Source of the DNA: Anniella stebbinsi
Lineage: Eukaryota > Chordata > Lepidosauria > Squamata > Anniellidae
Reading direction: 5' to 3'
DNA length: 64,000 nt
Assembly (NCBI GenBank): GCA_029215795.1
Contig: JARDYH010000001.1
Location: 120,591,033 to 120,655,032, forward strand
In this document: piece after piece, positions 21,960-32,985 of the stretch
How the letters are laid out: every line of letters starts with the position of its first letter
Position numbering within the stretch: the stretch's first letter is position 1
Position numbers and translations under genes: made by a program
Notes under the pieces: generated by a model
Told to the model about the DNA's origin: nothing
The model's input: only the letters and a program-made list of their open reading frames with translations
Database searches by the model: none

Positions 21960-24204
21960 GCTCCATCACACCTATTTCCCCCCGGTTTGCCTTTGTGTAG
22001 TTTACCTCCATTTCATAAGTATGTCAAGATAATGGTCCCTTTCATGCATTTTCCTGTATTTGGATCTGCGTCTTTAGCGACAGACAACAGCCATGAAGTC
22101 GATTTACTGGCTTTATATACTGCGCTTTACAATTGTTGATATTGGGAGTTTCACAGTAGAGTCGGATAAGAGGTGTAGGTTTGATGGACGAAAAGTTCTT
22201 GAAAGGACCGCCCTAGTGGCTTTTGACACCTCCCAACTGAATTTCCTGCCCTTGGTTACCTGAGCAATCTCGTGGTACTTTGCTTCGCTTTTCAAACTAT
22301 TATTTAGTAATAAAGACCCATTCTGTTAGCTCCACCCCCAATCACTCTCTATTCTCGATGCTGTTAGAAGAACTTGGGCTATATACCTGGAGCTAAAGGG
22401 TTAATGTGTTCCTGAACAAGGTGGGAGGGGATTACTGGGATGTCTTTACTCTGCCCTTTCCTATTTCCTCTCTCTATTTCCTTCTTCTTGTTCCCTATCA
22501 AATGAACGGATGAGGGGATGGCTGACCTGAGCCATCCTATCCCAGGATGGAAAGTTACCTGTTCCTAAAGGACAGTTTCTTTTAAATCACCACTGGAGTG
22601 CTTCTTTTCGTCGAGACGCGTAACTACTCACAGGCAGCGCTTGCCTAACGTTTATGCAAGCACTGTCCAAATTGCGCCCATGGGCTACAGAACCCCAAGC
22701 ACGGCCACCTCACCCCCAATCGCTCCCTATCCCTCTCCATATGGGCTGTGCGGCATCAGCGAGCCCTCCCCATGTCCCAGACGCTCCCCACCCTACCCCA
22801 AGTGGCCCATCCCGGAACGATGGCAATGTCAACTATCTTTATTTTGGAAGTATCATAGAAATGGTTACATGATGGGTACTTAGGCTTTGCAAAGCATTGG
22901 CAGATTAATCAGAAAGGCAAGGCACTGTTGCTCTGGGCGAAGGCGACCAGTAAGGCACAATGGTTAGGTCATCTCAGAGCATGGCACTTTAAAGCGGCAA
23001 GTGTAGCAAAGGGAGGGTTGCAAGGAGGGGGACATCTGCATCTGTGACCACACGTTGTCCAGACACACAATCAGCAGGCATGACATTCCGGAGCAGAGCG
23101 AAAGCAGAAGTCTACTGCACACCTTCCAGAGAGGGAATGAGAAAGCAGTACTGAGGGGGATGGGAGGGCGCTGCTCAGTCACTCTGATGGCATGGCCTGT
23201 GGACGCATGGGGACTGCAAGGTGACAATGCCAGACAGTCCGCTCCAGGTGTGAAATGCAACGCATAACCTCATGCATGGCTTGTTCCATAGCACTGAGCC
23301 AGCGCGCCAACTTTCCCTGCTGCCTGCTGAGAATAGCTACACAGAGGATCATCAGTTTGACTGGGGTGGGGAAGAGAAGGAGGGGGGAGAGGAGAAAAAG
23401 CTGCCATTAATGTCAAGGAGTTGTTTTGGGCAGCCATAACCCCACTCCCACCTATTCACCCACCAATTTGCCACAGAGACCTGTGGTGGTGCTGTTGGAT
23501 GATCACCTCCCTGAGAAGTCTCAGCCAGCCACCGAAGTGCCTAGCATAACTGGAGTGTGGTGGCATCTCGAAGGGCTGTTCCTTGACTGAGGGGCACTTT
23601 TGCTGAAAATGGCACATCTCTCTGTAAAGAGCAACATTGTAACCGAAGGGCAACAGAACTACGTGGCCTTCAGCGAGCAGATGTGCTAAGGAGGCGGTTG
23701 CTATAGCAACAAAAACCAATAACAGAGCAAGCATGGGGGTGTACTGAGGAGGAATCGCAGCAGACGGGACAGGGAAAGATTGGGACACTATGCATAGAGT
23801 ACACCGGTTACTCCTGCGTAAATGGCAGGCACATAGAAATTCCCCTTCCTTTCGCAGCCATCACGATGGTCAACAATGTACCAAGTTGTGGATGGAGAAG
23901 TGGGAAGCGTGGCCAGGTAGAGGAAGAGAAGGGGCAGTCATTCACTCATGACATCACCAGCTCTGCCCTCAAAACTATGTTCACTATTAGCATTAATCCG
24001 AATGGTCACTACATTGGTCACATTAAGAAACTGTGCTCTAACTGTGGAGAAAAAATTAAAATCGTGGTAAATCAACACCTCGAGAATGCGCCTTATCGGA
24101 GACTATAAATCGGCTGCATGTCTGATTTGCGCCCCACTCGTCTGTCTGAAATGCCGCCAGTGCGCATTCAGTGAGGCGCAAATAAGCCATCTAGAGGCAC
24201 CCCA
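21960..24204. mobile_element. ~2.2-kb element related to MITE family A (copy 2)
   Basis: The right 270 bases (about 23930-24204) align by eye with 10850-11106: GGGGCAGT, ATGACATCACCA, a GTGGAGAAAA-TTAAAATCG block, GCATGTCTGATTTGCGCC and CTAGAGGCACCCC. The left half has AACTGAATTTCCTGCCC and CCTTGGTTACCTGAG, comparable to 9285-9320 in copy 1. The left end is not defined, so the start is a guess. No transposase is encoded. The LTR-like segment at 22362-22632 lies inside it. Confidence 0.45.
22362..22632 (+). mobile_element. Solo-LTR-like segment
   Basis: 271 bases running from TGTTAGAAGAACTTGGGC to CGCGTAACTACTCACA, i.e. TG...CA ends, with a GGGCTATATACC box near the 5' end. It matches 10656-10865 in inverse orientation. 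No clear 5-6-base target duplication was found and no retroviral coding sequence is present. Confidence 0.45.
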
Positions 24205-25656
24205 GATTCATAGTTCACTTTCTTACTCACTATGCCACTCCCCTCTAATTTTTCCAAAACACTTTAAGAACTTTTTCATTTGGTTCATATTATAGGGTCC
24301 TGGTCACACTTTATGTTTAAAGCCTTCTGACAGGATTTGTAATTGGGGTATTTTATGTATTTTAAATCTAGTGTTAATTCACCTTGAAATCTTTTCAAAG
24401 GTGTGTGAGCTATAGATTCAAACGTATAAAGAATATTACTTCTTAGACTTTTACAATTGTGCATGAACATTTAATGGAGGAATGAGAAACAACACCAGGA
24501 GAAAAGCACAATTAAACAGAAGTGAAGCTAAGATGGCAAAGATATTGTTGCTTCACATATAGTTGCTTCTTTCCATATAAACTTCATTTTTGGTTTTGTG
24601 CAGTAAATCTTTGTATGCAAGGAGTACAATCATATCTGGATGCATAAAAACAGCATTTTGTATGCCCTGTCAGTTCTCTGGGCAATGTCTGTACCTGTTT
24701 ACCCTTTACAAAAAAATCCTGACATCAGTGGATAAAGAGGAACAACTACTTCTCTTTCTTGGATCTACGCCAAAGACATGAGAAAGGGAAATACATGATT
24801 TGTTTCAGAGGGAAGGATAAAGGTGTAACAAAAAGATGGGTGACTGGGAAGGACAAGATAGAAGTTAAAAGAGGAGTATTTGGAAGTCACATCTAGGTCA
24901 GACTTGTAAGCTACAGTAAGTTACGCTATGGTACTATGCCAATGTTACTGGCCTTTGTTGCTTAGAAATAATTTATATGGGGGGTGGAATACTAATTTGT
25001 TATGGCTGTTGGCCAGCCAAACCTTTGTCTAGGAGATTGTATGTTAATGGCCCAGAATAGGCTGGTGGATGTTTCCTCAATCAGTGCTAATGGTTGGGAA
25101 ATATCTGAAGATCTCCCTTGGGTGTAAGCCATCAGAGCTTGGACTGTGATATACCCAGCCCTCAGCTAAGGGAAGGGATTGGTGTGTGTACACATGTGTG
25201 AAAGAACAAAATAATCAGTTTTTTAAAAAGTTTTTTAAAAAAACAAAATAGGTATGAGAACAGAAGCACAGAAAGAGAGAGATAAGAGTTGGTAGGAAGT
25301 ATCTAGTGGGAGGCAGGTTGCCTCTCTTTAAGCATGTTATACAGGGTATCTGATCTGTATTTTATGTAGGGTATCTGATCTTCTGCTTGGTAGGAATGAC
25401 ATGTGCACATGCTGTTTGTCTCCGCATACTCTACTTATATTCCTGTAAAAACAACAACTAATATTACAGAAATGCTGGAAATTGCCAGTGTTCTCTGTTC
25501 TCCAAAGGAAGCCAAATGTGGGTAGCAGAACCCCTGGAACGTTTTACCGCTGGAGGTATTGGGAGTGTGTAATACAGGTGTCAGAAGTGGAGTCGAGTTT
25601 CCTTGGAGAGAAACTGTGAACAGATGTCACTGAGACAAAATGGATGTGGTAGCCAC
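24205..25656. other. Gene-free sequence
   Basis: No gene or defined repeat recognised on either strand. Confidence 0.5.
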
Positions 25657-25990
25657 TAGGGATGTACAGATTGTACAAAATCGGTTCCATCCGTGTTTCA
25701 CAGATTGTCAGGCACTTCTGTTCCATCATCTGCCCATGGATGGAATTGGACCTCCCCCCCAAAATTTGGGCAGATATAAATTTGTGCAAATTCACACATG
25801 CGCAAATCCCCCCAAAATGCACATTTTTACACTTCAGCCTATAGGGAAAATGCATATTTTGGCTGTCTTTAAATTTTTTGGGCATATTTTTCTAAGATGA
25901 AATTTGCGCAAAATTCCAGAAGGTTAGGAAAATGGTCTGCAAGTCTGCATACTCTGCCAAACAGGGGAAAAGCCAGTCTGCTGCAGAATC
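25657..25990. mobile_element. DNA-transposon fragment with 'ctagggatgtac' end
   Basis: Starts CACTAGGGATGTACAG, a terminal type I know from reptile hAT-like repeats, followed by CCAAAATTTGGGCAG, AAATTTGTGCAAATTCAC and GCGCAAAATTCC words. The far end was not found, so it is probably truncated. Confidence 0.4.
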
Positions 25991-26361
25991 TGTGGGTCAC
26001 ATTCATAAAATCTTAACTCATTTGGTTCTGTTGTGGATTTCTCTGACAGCCTTCAAAACACCCGTATTGCATTTCAAGGTGTTAAAACAACAAACACAAA
26101 ACCTGTAGCAACAAATCAAACATCAAATTGAGGAAGCACATTGCTTCCTGTCTAGAAAGTGAGATACCACAGCTGCTTGGAAACAATACCTTTGAATATG
26201 GAAGTCCTTCCCTTAATCCCTGATTAGTGGAGAGTCCCTCTACTTTACTTCAGTGGTGAGACAGATGCATTCTGAGTATGTTAATAGGAAGCACATTTTT
26301 TTCTATTCTTCCTTTGTATGGTTCTACCTTAACAAAAGACAGGTGCCAAGGCTGAGACCTT

Positions 26362-26490
26362 GGCCAGATCTACATCAAGCAGGATATGACACTTTGAAAA
26401 CATTTTGAAAATGGTATATGTAATGTGTCCTGGGCCTGAACAGTTGTCAAAATTGTTATAAACCATTATAAAGCAGTAGTGTAGATCCTC
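26362..26490. mobile_element. Palindromic MITE with 'agatctaca' ends
   Basis: GGCCAGATCTACATCAAGC at the left and GCAGTAGTGTAGATCCTC at the right are inverse with mismatches; inner words TTGTTATAAACCATTATAAAG recur. A partial piece (TTTACACTACTGCTTTAAAA) lies at 29545-29580, between two hAT-like elements. Confidence 0.6.
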
Positions 26491-26624
26491 CCCTGATGAG
26501 TCATAGAACACACCCTTGGGGAAGCATAGTTTCCTGGGATATTATCTACTTTAGAAGGCTTACTACAAAATGGTAAATGTTCCACATACCTTTACCAATA
26601 TAATGTCTCAAAAACACTCTAACC

Positions 26625-27033
26625 ACCTGGGGGCTGTCTTCATGGCGTTGAGTTGGTGCCTCTCTGTCACCAAATCCCATGCTTTTGCTAGTTTGGGGGT
26701 GGTGGCAAGTTATACAGACAAAGGGAGACAGTGTGGGCTTTCTGGCTCACCAGGCCTGCCCCCTCCCCATCCCATGGCTTCCGGTGACCAATGGCAGGTT
26801 GCCTTCTGCCAGGGAACGCCCCCCTGATCATGCCTGAGCGAGGACAGACTGGGAAGAGCTGCACTGACCTCGCTCAGGCAGGAAATGTCAGGGTAAGTCC
26901 CTGACTTTTCTGCTCTGCAACTTTGGCTCTTTGCCCCAGGTTGATTCCAAATTGGTGGCCGCATCATATAACTGTCGCTGAGTGGATTTGGCATCACCCC
27001 AGGGCAAAGAAAACATCTAGACAGCCCCCAGGT
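26625..27033 (-). mobile_element. Non-autonomous DNA element, family B copy 3, 15-bp terminal repeats
   Basis: ACCTGGGGGCTGTCT at the left is repeated perfectly inverted (AGACAGCCCCCAGGT) at the right. An inner stem of CTGAGCGAGG / CCTCGCTCAGG lies at about 26833-26878. On the minus strand it shares GGGGCAAAG and the ATGATGCGGCC block with the other family B copies. No open frame. No target duplication was identified. Confidence 0.72.
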
Positions 27034-27086
27034 TATAAAACCACTATAACCACATTCTAGACATTGGGTACAGAAGTTTTTAACCC

Positions 27087-27266
27087 TGTTTAGACGGCAT
27101 GCTAAGCCATTGTAGTTAAGCATTTTGAGCTAAATGTCATGGCTTAGCATGTCATGTGAACCATTCCTAACTATGGTGGCTACATAACCACAGTTTAAAC
27201 ACAGTCACTAACCACTTGCTTCAAAAGGGTAGCAGCCTAAATATGGCTTAGCGTGTTATCTGAACA
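27087..27266. mobile_element. MITE family C copy 2 (uninterrupted)
   Basis: 180 bp running from TGTTTAGACGGCATGCTAAG to CTTAGCGTGTTATCTGAACA, the ends being inverse with mismatches. AACCC is found on both sides (27082-27086 and 27267-27271). Shares CCTAACTATGGTGGCTACAT and ACCACTTGCTTCAAA with 2504-2821. Confidence 0.75.
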
Positions 27267-27276
27267 AACCCTATAT

Positions 27277-27596
27277 TAGGGTGACCAGATAAAATCCAGG
27301 TCAGGGCTCCTGTAACTTTAACAGTTGTAGAGAAAAGGGAATTTCAGCCAGTGTCATTTGTATGCAATTCGTTCCTGGTGAAATTCCCTCTTCATCACAA
27401 CAGTTAAAGGTGCAGGCACTATACTAGAGTGACCATATACAAAAGAAGGCAGGAACCCTGCACCTTTAACAGTTGTGATGAAGAGGGAATTTCATCAGGA
27501 ACTAATTGCATACAAATGACACTGGCTGAAATTCCCTTTGCTCTACAACTGTTAAAGTTACAGGAGCCCTGACCTGGATTTTATCTGGTCACCCTA
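27277..27596 (-). mobile_element. hAT-like foldback element, 320 bp
   Basis: Begins TAGGGTGACCAGATAAAATC and ends GATTTTATCTGGTCACCCTA. Two ~150-bp arms are near-perfect inverses; the centre (CTATACTAGAGTGACC) is flipped relative to the other copies, so this one sits in the opposite orientation. It inserted 10 bases beyond the end of the family C MITE. A clean 8-bp duplication is not evident. Confidence 0.88.
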
Positions 27597-27645
27597 CATA
27601 TTTAAGTATTACCTTGCTGCAACTCTAGAGTGTTCTTTAACAGGG

Positions 27646-28043
27646 TACCTCTAGACAGACACTTTCCGTCGATATGGCTTTGCACTGGCGGCAGTTGTGT
27701 TACATGATGCTGCTGCCAGTGTGAAGCCATCTAGAGGCAAAGACCCTTTGCTCTGATCTAAAAAAGTTGGCCATTTACCCCGACTTTTTTAGATCAGAGC
27801 GGGCTGGCCAGGGAAGGTGGTGGAGCAGCAAGCCATAAGCTCCCTGCACCGCCTCCGCTGTCCTCCCCCCAAATTATTTTTTTTAAAAAAAAACACTTAC
27901 CTGCAAGTAGGTAGGCCACCGCTCCAGTCGCCCCTCCAGCTCATGCTGGGCAGGCGCGGGCGCAGCAGCAGCATCAGCAGCGGCAGGAAAAGCCACCGTG
28001 GCACTCCTGCCATGAAGTCTAGCAGTAGGAGCATCAATGCGCT
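27646..28043 (+). mobile_element. Family B copy 2
   Basis: Shows, in order, TACCTCTAGACAG, CTTTCCGTCGATATGG, GCGGCAGTTGTGTTACATG, GCCATCTAGAGGCAAAG, and a strong hairpin made by TGATCTAAAAAAGTTGG and CCCGACTTTTTTAGATCA (27756-27797). AGCAAGCCATAAGCTCCC and CACCGCCTCCGC then match copy 1. The right end is cut where the next element starts. Confidence 0.65.
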
Positions 28044-28577
28044 GGCTGCATTCAGGCAACACATTAAGCTACTGGGGGGGGGGGAACAATCATCAGTTGT
28101 GTTGCTTATTGTGTTGTGTGGAGGGTAACACGCCGCTCACAAACTACTGACAGTATGCTATTCTGCCCAAATAAGCAACTGAGAGAAACAACTGGCTTGA
28201 AAGTTGTTTAGCTCGAAGCCAGTTGTTTAAAGTGTCGTGTGAAGGAGGGGTGAGTGTGTTAATAGCGTGAGGTGAGTGGGTTAAAACACAAGCTCATAGA
28301 GGCAGGCGGCAAGAGCAACCAAAGTGGCGGCTGCCACTCTGCTACAACTGGCGCAACTTGCAGAGGCTGCTGGGATAGAACTGAGGGAGGAGGGAGGGTG
28401 GGGAGAAGGGTGGGGGCTGTGTCAGTCAAATGCTGGGTTGACTATTAGTCCACTCAGCGCTAGCCCCAACCACCCACAGTTGTGTAGGAATATGTTGTGT
28501 GGGGAGTACCCACAAAATAACCAACTGTGAGTTGGCTATTCAACCCACCATTGACTATCGTGTTGTCTGAAAGCAGC
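28044..28577. mobile_element. Non-autonomous DNA element D, 534 bp
   Basis: GGCTGCATTCAGGCAACAC at the left and GTGTTGTCTGAAAGCAGCC at the right are inverse with two mismatches. Internal words repeat the CAACTGGCTT / AAGCCAGTTG and CAACTGTGAGTTG inverted pairs. No transposase frame and no clear target duplication. Confidence 0.7.
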
Positions 28578-29204
28578 CACTGTGTTGTTTTTAATCATTT
28601 GGCTCAGTCTTGAATTCTCTCTCAGCCTCTCTGAGCACAATTTGTATAATAACGGTATTAGGGTTTGAGCCTGCCTGTAAGATTTACTCTGTGACCTGGA
28701 AACCTCTTCTTCCTAATTTCTCATTGTTGAGGTAAAAGCTCTCTTCACAAAGCAGAGGTTGGCTGGAAGTGTTCCCACCAAGCGACAAAGGAATTGGAGG
28801 CCACTGGCTTAAAAAAGGCCAAAACAATTATGCCTACTTTGAATTGCCAAACAACTGATTAACAAGCGTGTCATATTTTAAATGACTGTTTGGTGCTTCC
28901 AGATGGAGGGCTCTGAGTGCTACCAATCAAAAGGCATTGTGCAGCTGTTCCTTCTTTCCTCCTTAATGTTTTTTCCCCCCTGAAAACAAGCAAGATGGAA
29001 GAAGCTGCATTACAAACTGAAATCATAGGAGGGAGGGTTACAAACTGAAACCAACGATGCCCCTGTCAAATCCCATGAATGAGGCAGGGCAATTCCACAA
29101 TCAAGGCTTCATGTGGAAGCACCCCTGGTTTGAATGCTGCTTTTCTAGCAGTGGGGGAAAAAATACACTGCCAAGTATTGCAGGTTCTTTTCATACTATA
29201 TCCT
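28578..29204. other. Gene-free sequence
   Basis: No gene or repeat recognised on either strand. Confidence 0.5.
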
Positions 29205-29540
29205 TCCTGGGCTAGGCTGACCAGATAAAATCCAGGTCAGGGCTCATGTAACTTTAACAGTTGTAGAGAAAAGGGAATTTCAGCCAGTGTCATTTGTATG
29301 CAATTAGTTCCTGGTGAAATTCCCTCTTCATCACAACTGTTAAAGTTGCAGGGGCCCTGCCTTCTTTTGTATATGGTCACTCTAGTATAGTGTCTGCACC
29401 TTTAACTGTTGTGATGAAGAGGGAATTTCACCAGGAACGAATTGCATACAAATGACACTGGCTGAAATTCCCTTTTCTCTACAACTATTAAAGTTACATG
29501 AGCCCTGACCTGGATTTTATCTGGTCACCCTATCCTGGGC
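29205..29540 (+). mobile_element. hAT-like foldback element, 320 bp, perfect 8-bp TSD
   Basis: Element 29213-29532 begins TAGGCTGACCAGATAAAATC and ends GATTTTATCTGGTCACCCTA. TCCTGGGC flanks it perfectly at 29205-29212 and 29533-29540. Full-length arms with centre TTGTATATGGTCACTC. Confidence 0.94.
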
Positions 29541-29580
29541 AGGATTTACACTACTGCTTTAAAACGGTTTATAACAGTAG

Positions 29581-29660
29581 TGACACTGGCTGAAATTCCC
29601 TTTTCTCTACAACTCTTAAAGTTACATGAGTCCTGTCCTCCTTTTCATATGGTCAGCCTA
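29581..29660 (+). mobile_element. Right-end fragment of the hAT-like foldback family
   Basis: TGACACTGGCTGAAATTCCC through CATATGGTCAGCCTA matches only the last quarter of the family, subtype with CTCCTTTTCATATG near the end. The rest is missing, so this is a truncated copy. Confidence 0.8.
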
Positions 29661-29962
29661 TTTATCCTAGAACATTGCCTTTGGCCCCTGCATACTGCAG
29701 CTGTGCTACACCGTAGTTTGTGCTACCCCGAGAGGAACGTGACAGCTGTGAGTGGGAATGGCATGCAGCAAGGTCAACCGAGCTGCTTCAGGCAGTGGAA
29801 TTTGAACAGTTTCCAGGCGCAGCATTTTTCTGGGACAGCCACCATTTCAAAGCCCTGACCCATGGAAACCACTGCCCACCAAATAAAGTGCACAAATGAA
29901 GACAGGAACTAATGCCCGTATGCGTGGTGCCACCAGACTGTTGGCTGTAGCATGATAATGTT

Positions 29963-30283
29963 TAGGGTAGCCATATGGAAAGAAGGACAGGCCTCCTGTA
30001 TCTTTAACAGTTGTGTAGAAAAGGGAATTTCTGAATATGTCATTGGTATGCCTGCAGGACCTGCTAGAATTCCCTCTTCATCACAACAGTGAAAGCTGCA
30101 GAAGCCATGCCTAGTGTGACCAGATACAAAAGAGGGCAGGGCTCTTGCAGCTTTAACTGTTGTGAGGAAGAGGGAATTTCACCAGGTGCTGCATGCATAC
30201 AAATAACTCCTGCTGAAATTCCCTTTTCTACACACCTGTTAAAGATACAGGAGGTCTGTTCTCCTTTCCATATGGTCATCCTA
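29963..30283 (-). mobile_element. hAT-like foldback element, diverged subtype
   Basis: 321 bp running from TAGGGTAGCCATATGGAAAG to CTTTCCATATGGTCATCCTA. Same plan as the other copies (CTTTAACAGTTGTG, GAGGGAATTTCACCAGG) but with a different sub-terminal sequence, so a separate subfamily. No clean target duplication seen. Confidence 0.85.
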
Positions 30284-32734
30284 TAGTTGGTGCACCACAT
30301 CACTTAGCAAAATGGCCCAGGCAAGCCATGGGAAGTGCTCCCTAGCCAAGGAATCTTAAGGCTGCCTGGATAAATTGAATGGGTCTGGCAAGGGGCAGGT
30401 CAAATCATTTTGTTGCCTGAGCCCAAAAAAATCCAGATGACCTCTTCCTGCCTTGACAGCGAACATTCCAGCAGATTGTGCTTCACAAGGGCCAGAACTA
30501 CTGTCTATCTTCCATGGTGTAGCCCTCAGTGTTGCCACAGTGGCCAGGCATCTTACTTTATTAAGTACTGTCCTCTCTTTGAAAGGCTGTTGAGGTCAAA
30601 TCTGTTTTAAAGTCGAAGAACTATAAGGAAGGGAAAGCAGGAGCCTTGAAGTTGTCCATCCACAAGTTTGCAGCTCCTGGACAGCAGACTGAGCAATGCA
30701 CAAAGCTCACCTGGTCAGTCTTCTCGATGATGGTGAGATGTATTGTATTTCTATATATTTGCAGTTATAGTTATAATTTCTAAATGTGCATCTGTACATA
30801 TAAAACAGCCTATGCAAATCTTATGCAAGTTGGTGTCGTCTTTTGGGGTGATGAATTTCCTCATTTTTGGCAATGCATTAATGGCCATCCTAAATGGTGT
30901 CCAGAATGTGCCACTTCTGAAAGCTGCTCCATCTTTCCTTGTGTGGGAGCCATCTCTGGCTGTGGCTTTTTTCCTTTGTAGTAAATAGGTTTGGGTAGGT
31001 TTACAGTGATGCCTGGGCTGCTTGCCATCTCCAGGATTGCCACTTCAGCTGCAGCAGTGGAAAAAAAAATCCCTCTCTGTTTGTGCCGCTGCATCTAAAG
31101 CAGGCCCATAGGATCTGGACAGTGCTTTTTCTTTAATTTTTCATATCACAACTTTTAGCACAGGATGATCAACTAGGCTGTGGAAATAGCTGTTTCCAAA
31201 AGGACCTAAATCAAACTAGTTTTTATTGTCCTCTTGGGGAAAATATGCTATGCATTTTAAATAGCTCACAGAAATGCTTCATATTTTATTCAGGTTTAGC
31301 ACTTTTCATCTAAAGATTTGGAAGCACTTCTCAAACATTAATTATTCCTATTTAAAATTCCCCGTGAATTAGGCCTTTTTTTGCAGTGAAAAACTTCCAA
31401 AGAACAGAACAATGGCCAATACACGTGACTAAATTTATTTGCTGACAATGTGCAAAGTCATGAAATGTATCATATACTTTCTGTTTGCCAAATGAAGTGC
31501 GAACCTATACATGTCTTCTCAGAAGTAAGCCCATTGGGTTAAATGGGACTCACTCCCAGATAAATGTATATAGGATTGTAGCCTCAATATGGTTATGCTG
31601 AACTTCGTCTAAATTTTGTCTTTATGTTCAGGGCTGAATTAAGTTACCATTATGCCTAGTACGCTATAGTTAAATGGGTGCCAATTCCATAATTTTTGTA
31701 CTCGAAGACGGCTCTATTCAACCTAGATTTCACACACCAGAACACGTTGTCTGCTCCTCAGGACATGTCAGGGGACCTAAGCTGTCCAGTGTGATGAGCA
31801 GAAAAGTTGTGTTGTTCATATCATGGCTAAGCTCACATATTGGTTTAGCAGAACAGAAGGAACTTACCTGTACAGTGTCTCTACAAGACTGCTTCTCTGC
31901 CAGGGTAAGAATAAAAGAGAAATTGACATGTCATATTACAAAATTATTTTTGCTAATTATTTACAATATAAAATTATACTGATCTTTTCCTTTGACTTTC
32001 ACATAGGATCATTTACAGAACAATTCTACTGCCCAACACGGAGTCTTCACAGCGCCAGGCAGAAATGAGGAAGGAATGCCATTCACCTCTCTTTCTTTCT
32101 GTTCCATTTTCTAAAAACCCATTTCCCACCCATTGCATGTAGTGGGAGGGAAATTCTTTACACCAGATTCAGGGATGGCTTACATTTCCACCTGTGCTGG
32201 GGGCATGCTTGAGGAGAGGGAGGACCCACACCCTAGATCCACCCCTTATTACCTCTCCTGGCATCATAGTTGTGACATCAGGGAGGTATGTGATGCCAAC
32301 GTTTCTGTGGAGGCTGGGTGGTGTGTGTGTGGGTGAGTTCCAAGGTTGGATCTGCCCCTCTAAGGGTAAACCACTCTATCCACCCTTGGGAGGGGGATCT
32401 GAACAATCCTAGGGTCCCTGGGACCACTGGATGTCTAAGATAGAGGTCTCAGATTGAGAGAAAGGAGTTGGCAAGCACCCCACTTCTGCCTTGTCTCCAG
32501 GCTTATTCTGAATGTTTCTCAGCAGAGATAATTCCTTTCTGGCCTTTTTCTCTTTCTCCATCTTACAGGTAGCTCTTCAAGTTGCCACAATCACGTATGA
32601 AGTGCTCCCCACTTCATACTTGCAAGCAAGGCCTTGCTCATGAGAAGGCTATAACCACTGTTACTAGCTGGGGCAGTCTTTTGGACCAGGGTGCTGGTAG
32701 CCTTATGCTTCCCTCCTCCTGGGTAAATTTCAGA
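30284..32734. other. Gene-free, mostly unique sequence
   Basis: No exon-like frame or RNA gene recognised. A small CAATGGGA-family fragment with AGTAAGCCCATTGGG lies at about 31500-31580. Confidence 0.5.
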
Positions 32735-32985
32735 GAAGCGCTCAGGGGGTGGGGCAAAAATACCAGCATATTTGTAGTTTAAAGCTCTCACGGTCAGTAC
32801 CTAAGTCTTAGGAGAGGCATTTCAGCCTTTTAGGATGTGGAACAACTGCACACAAGCTGGGGAACCACCAAATGGTCGGTGTCAGGGGAAAGGAGGTGGG
32901 GCTAGGGGAAGAGGCATGTCCATCTGGAGAACCCCGGAGGGCCCGATTTGCCCCCCAGGCCTGAGGTTCCCCATCCCTGCCTCAG
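32735..32985. mobile_element. hAT-Charlie-like fragment
   Basis: Shares AGGAGAGGCATTTCAGCC, AACTGCACACAAGCTGGG and the right end CCTGAGGTTCCCCATCCCTG with 48994-49379 and 45985-46200. The left end is missing. Confidence 0.65.

Noticed and set aside
22362..22632. Endogenous retrovirus
   Set aside because: Only LTR-like segments are seen; no gag, pol or env coding remains were recognised nearby.
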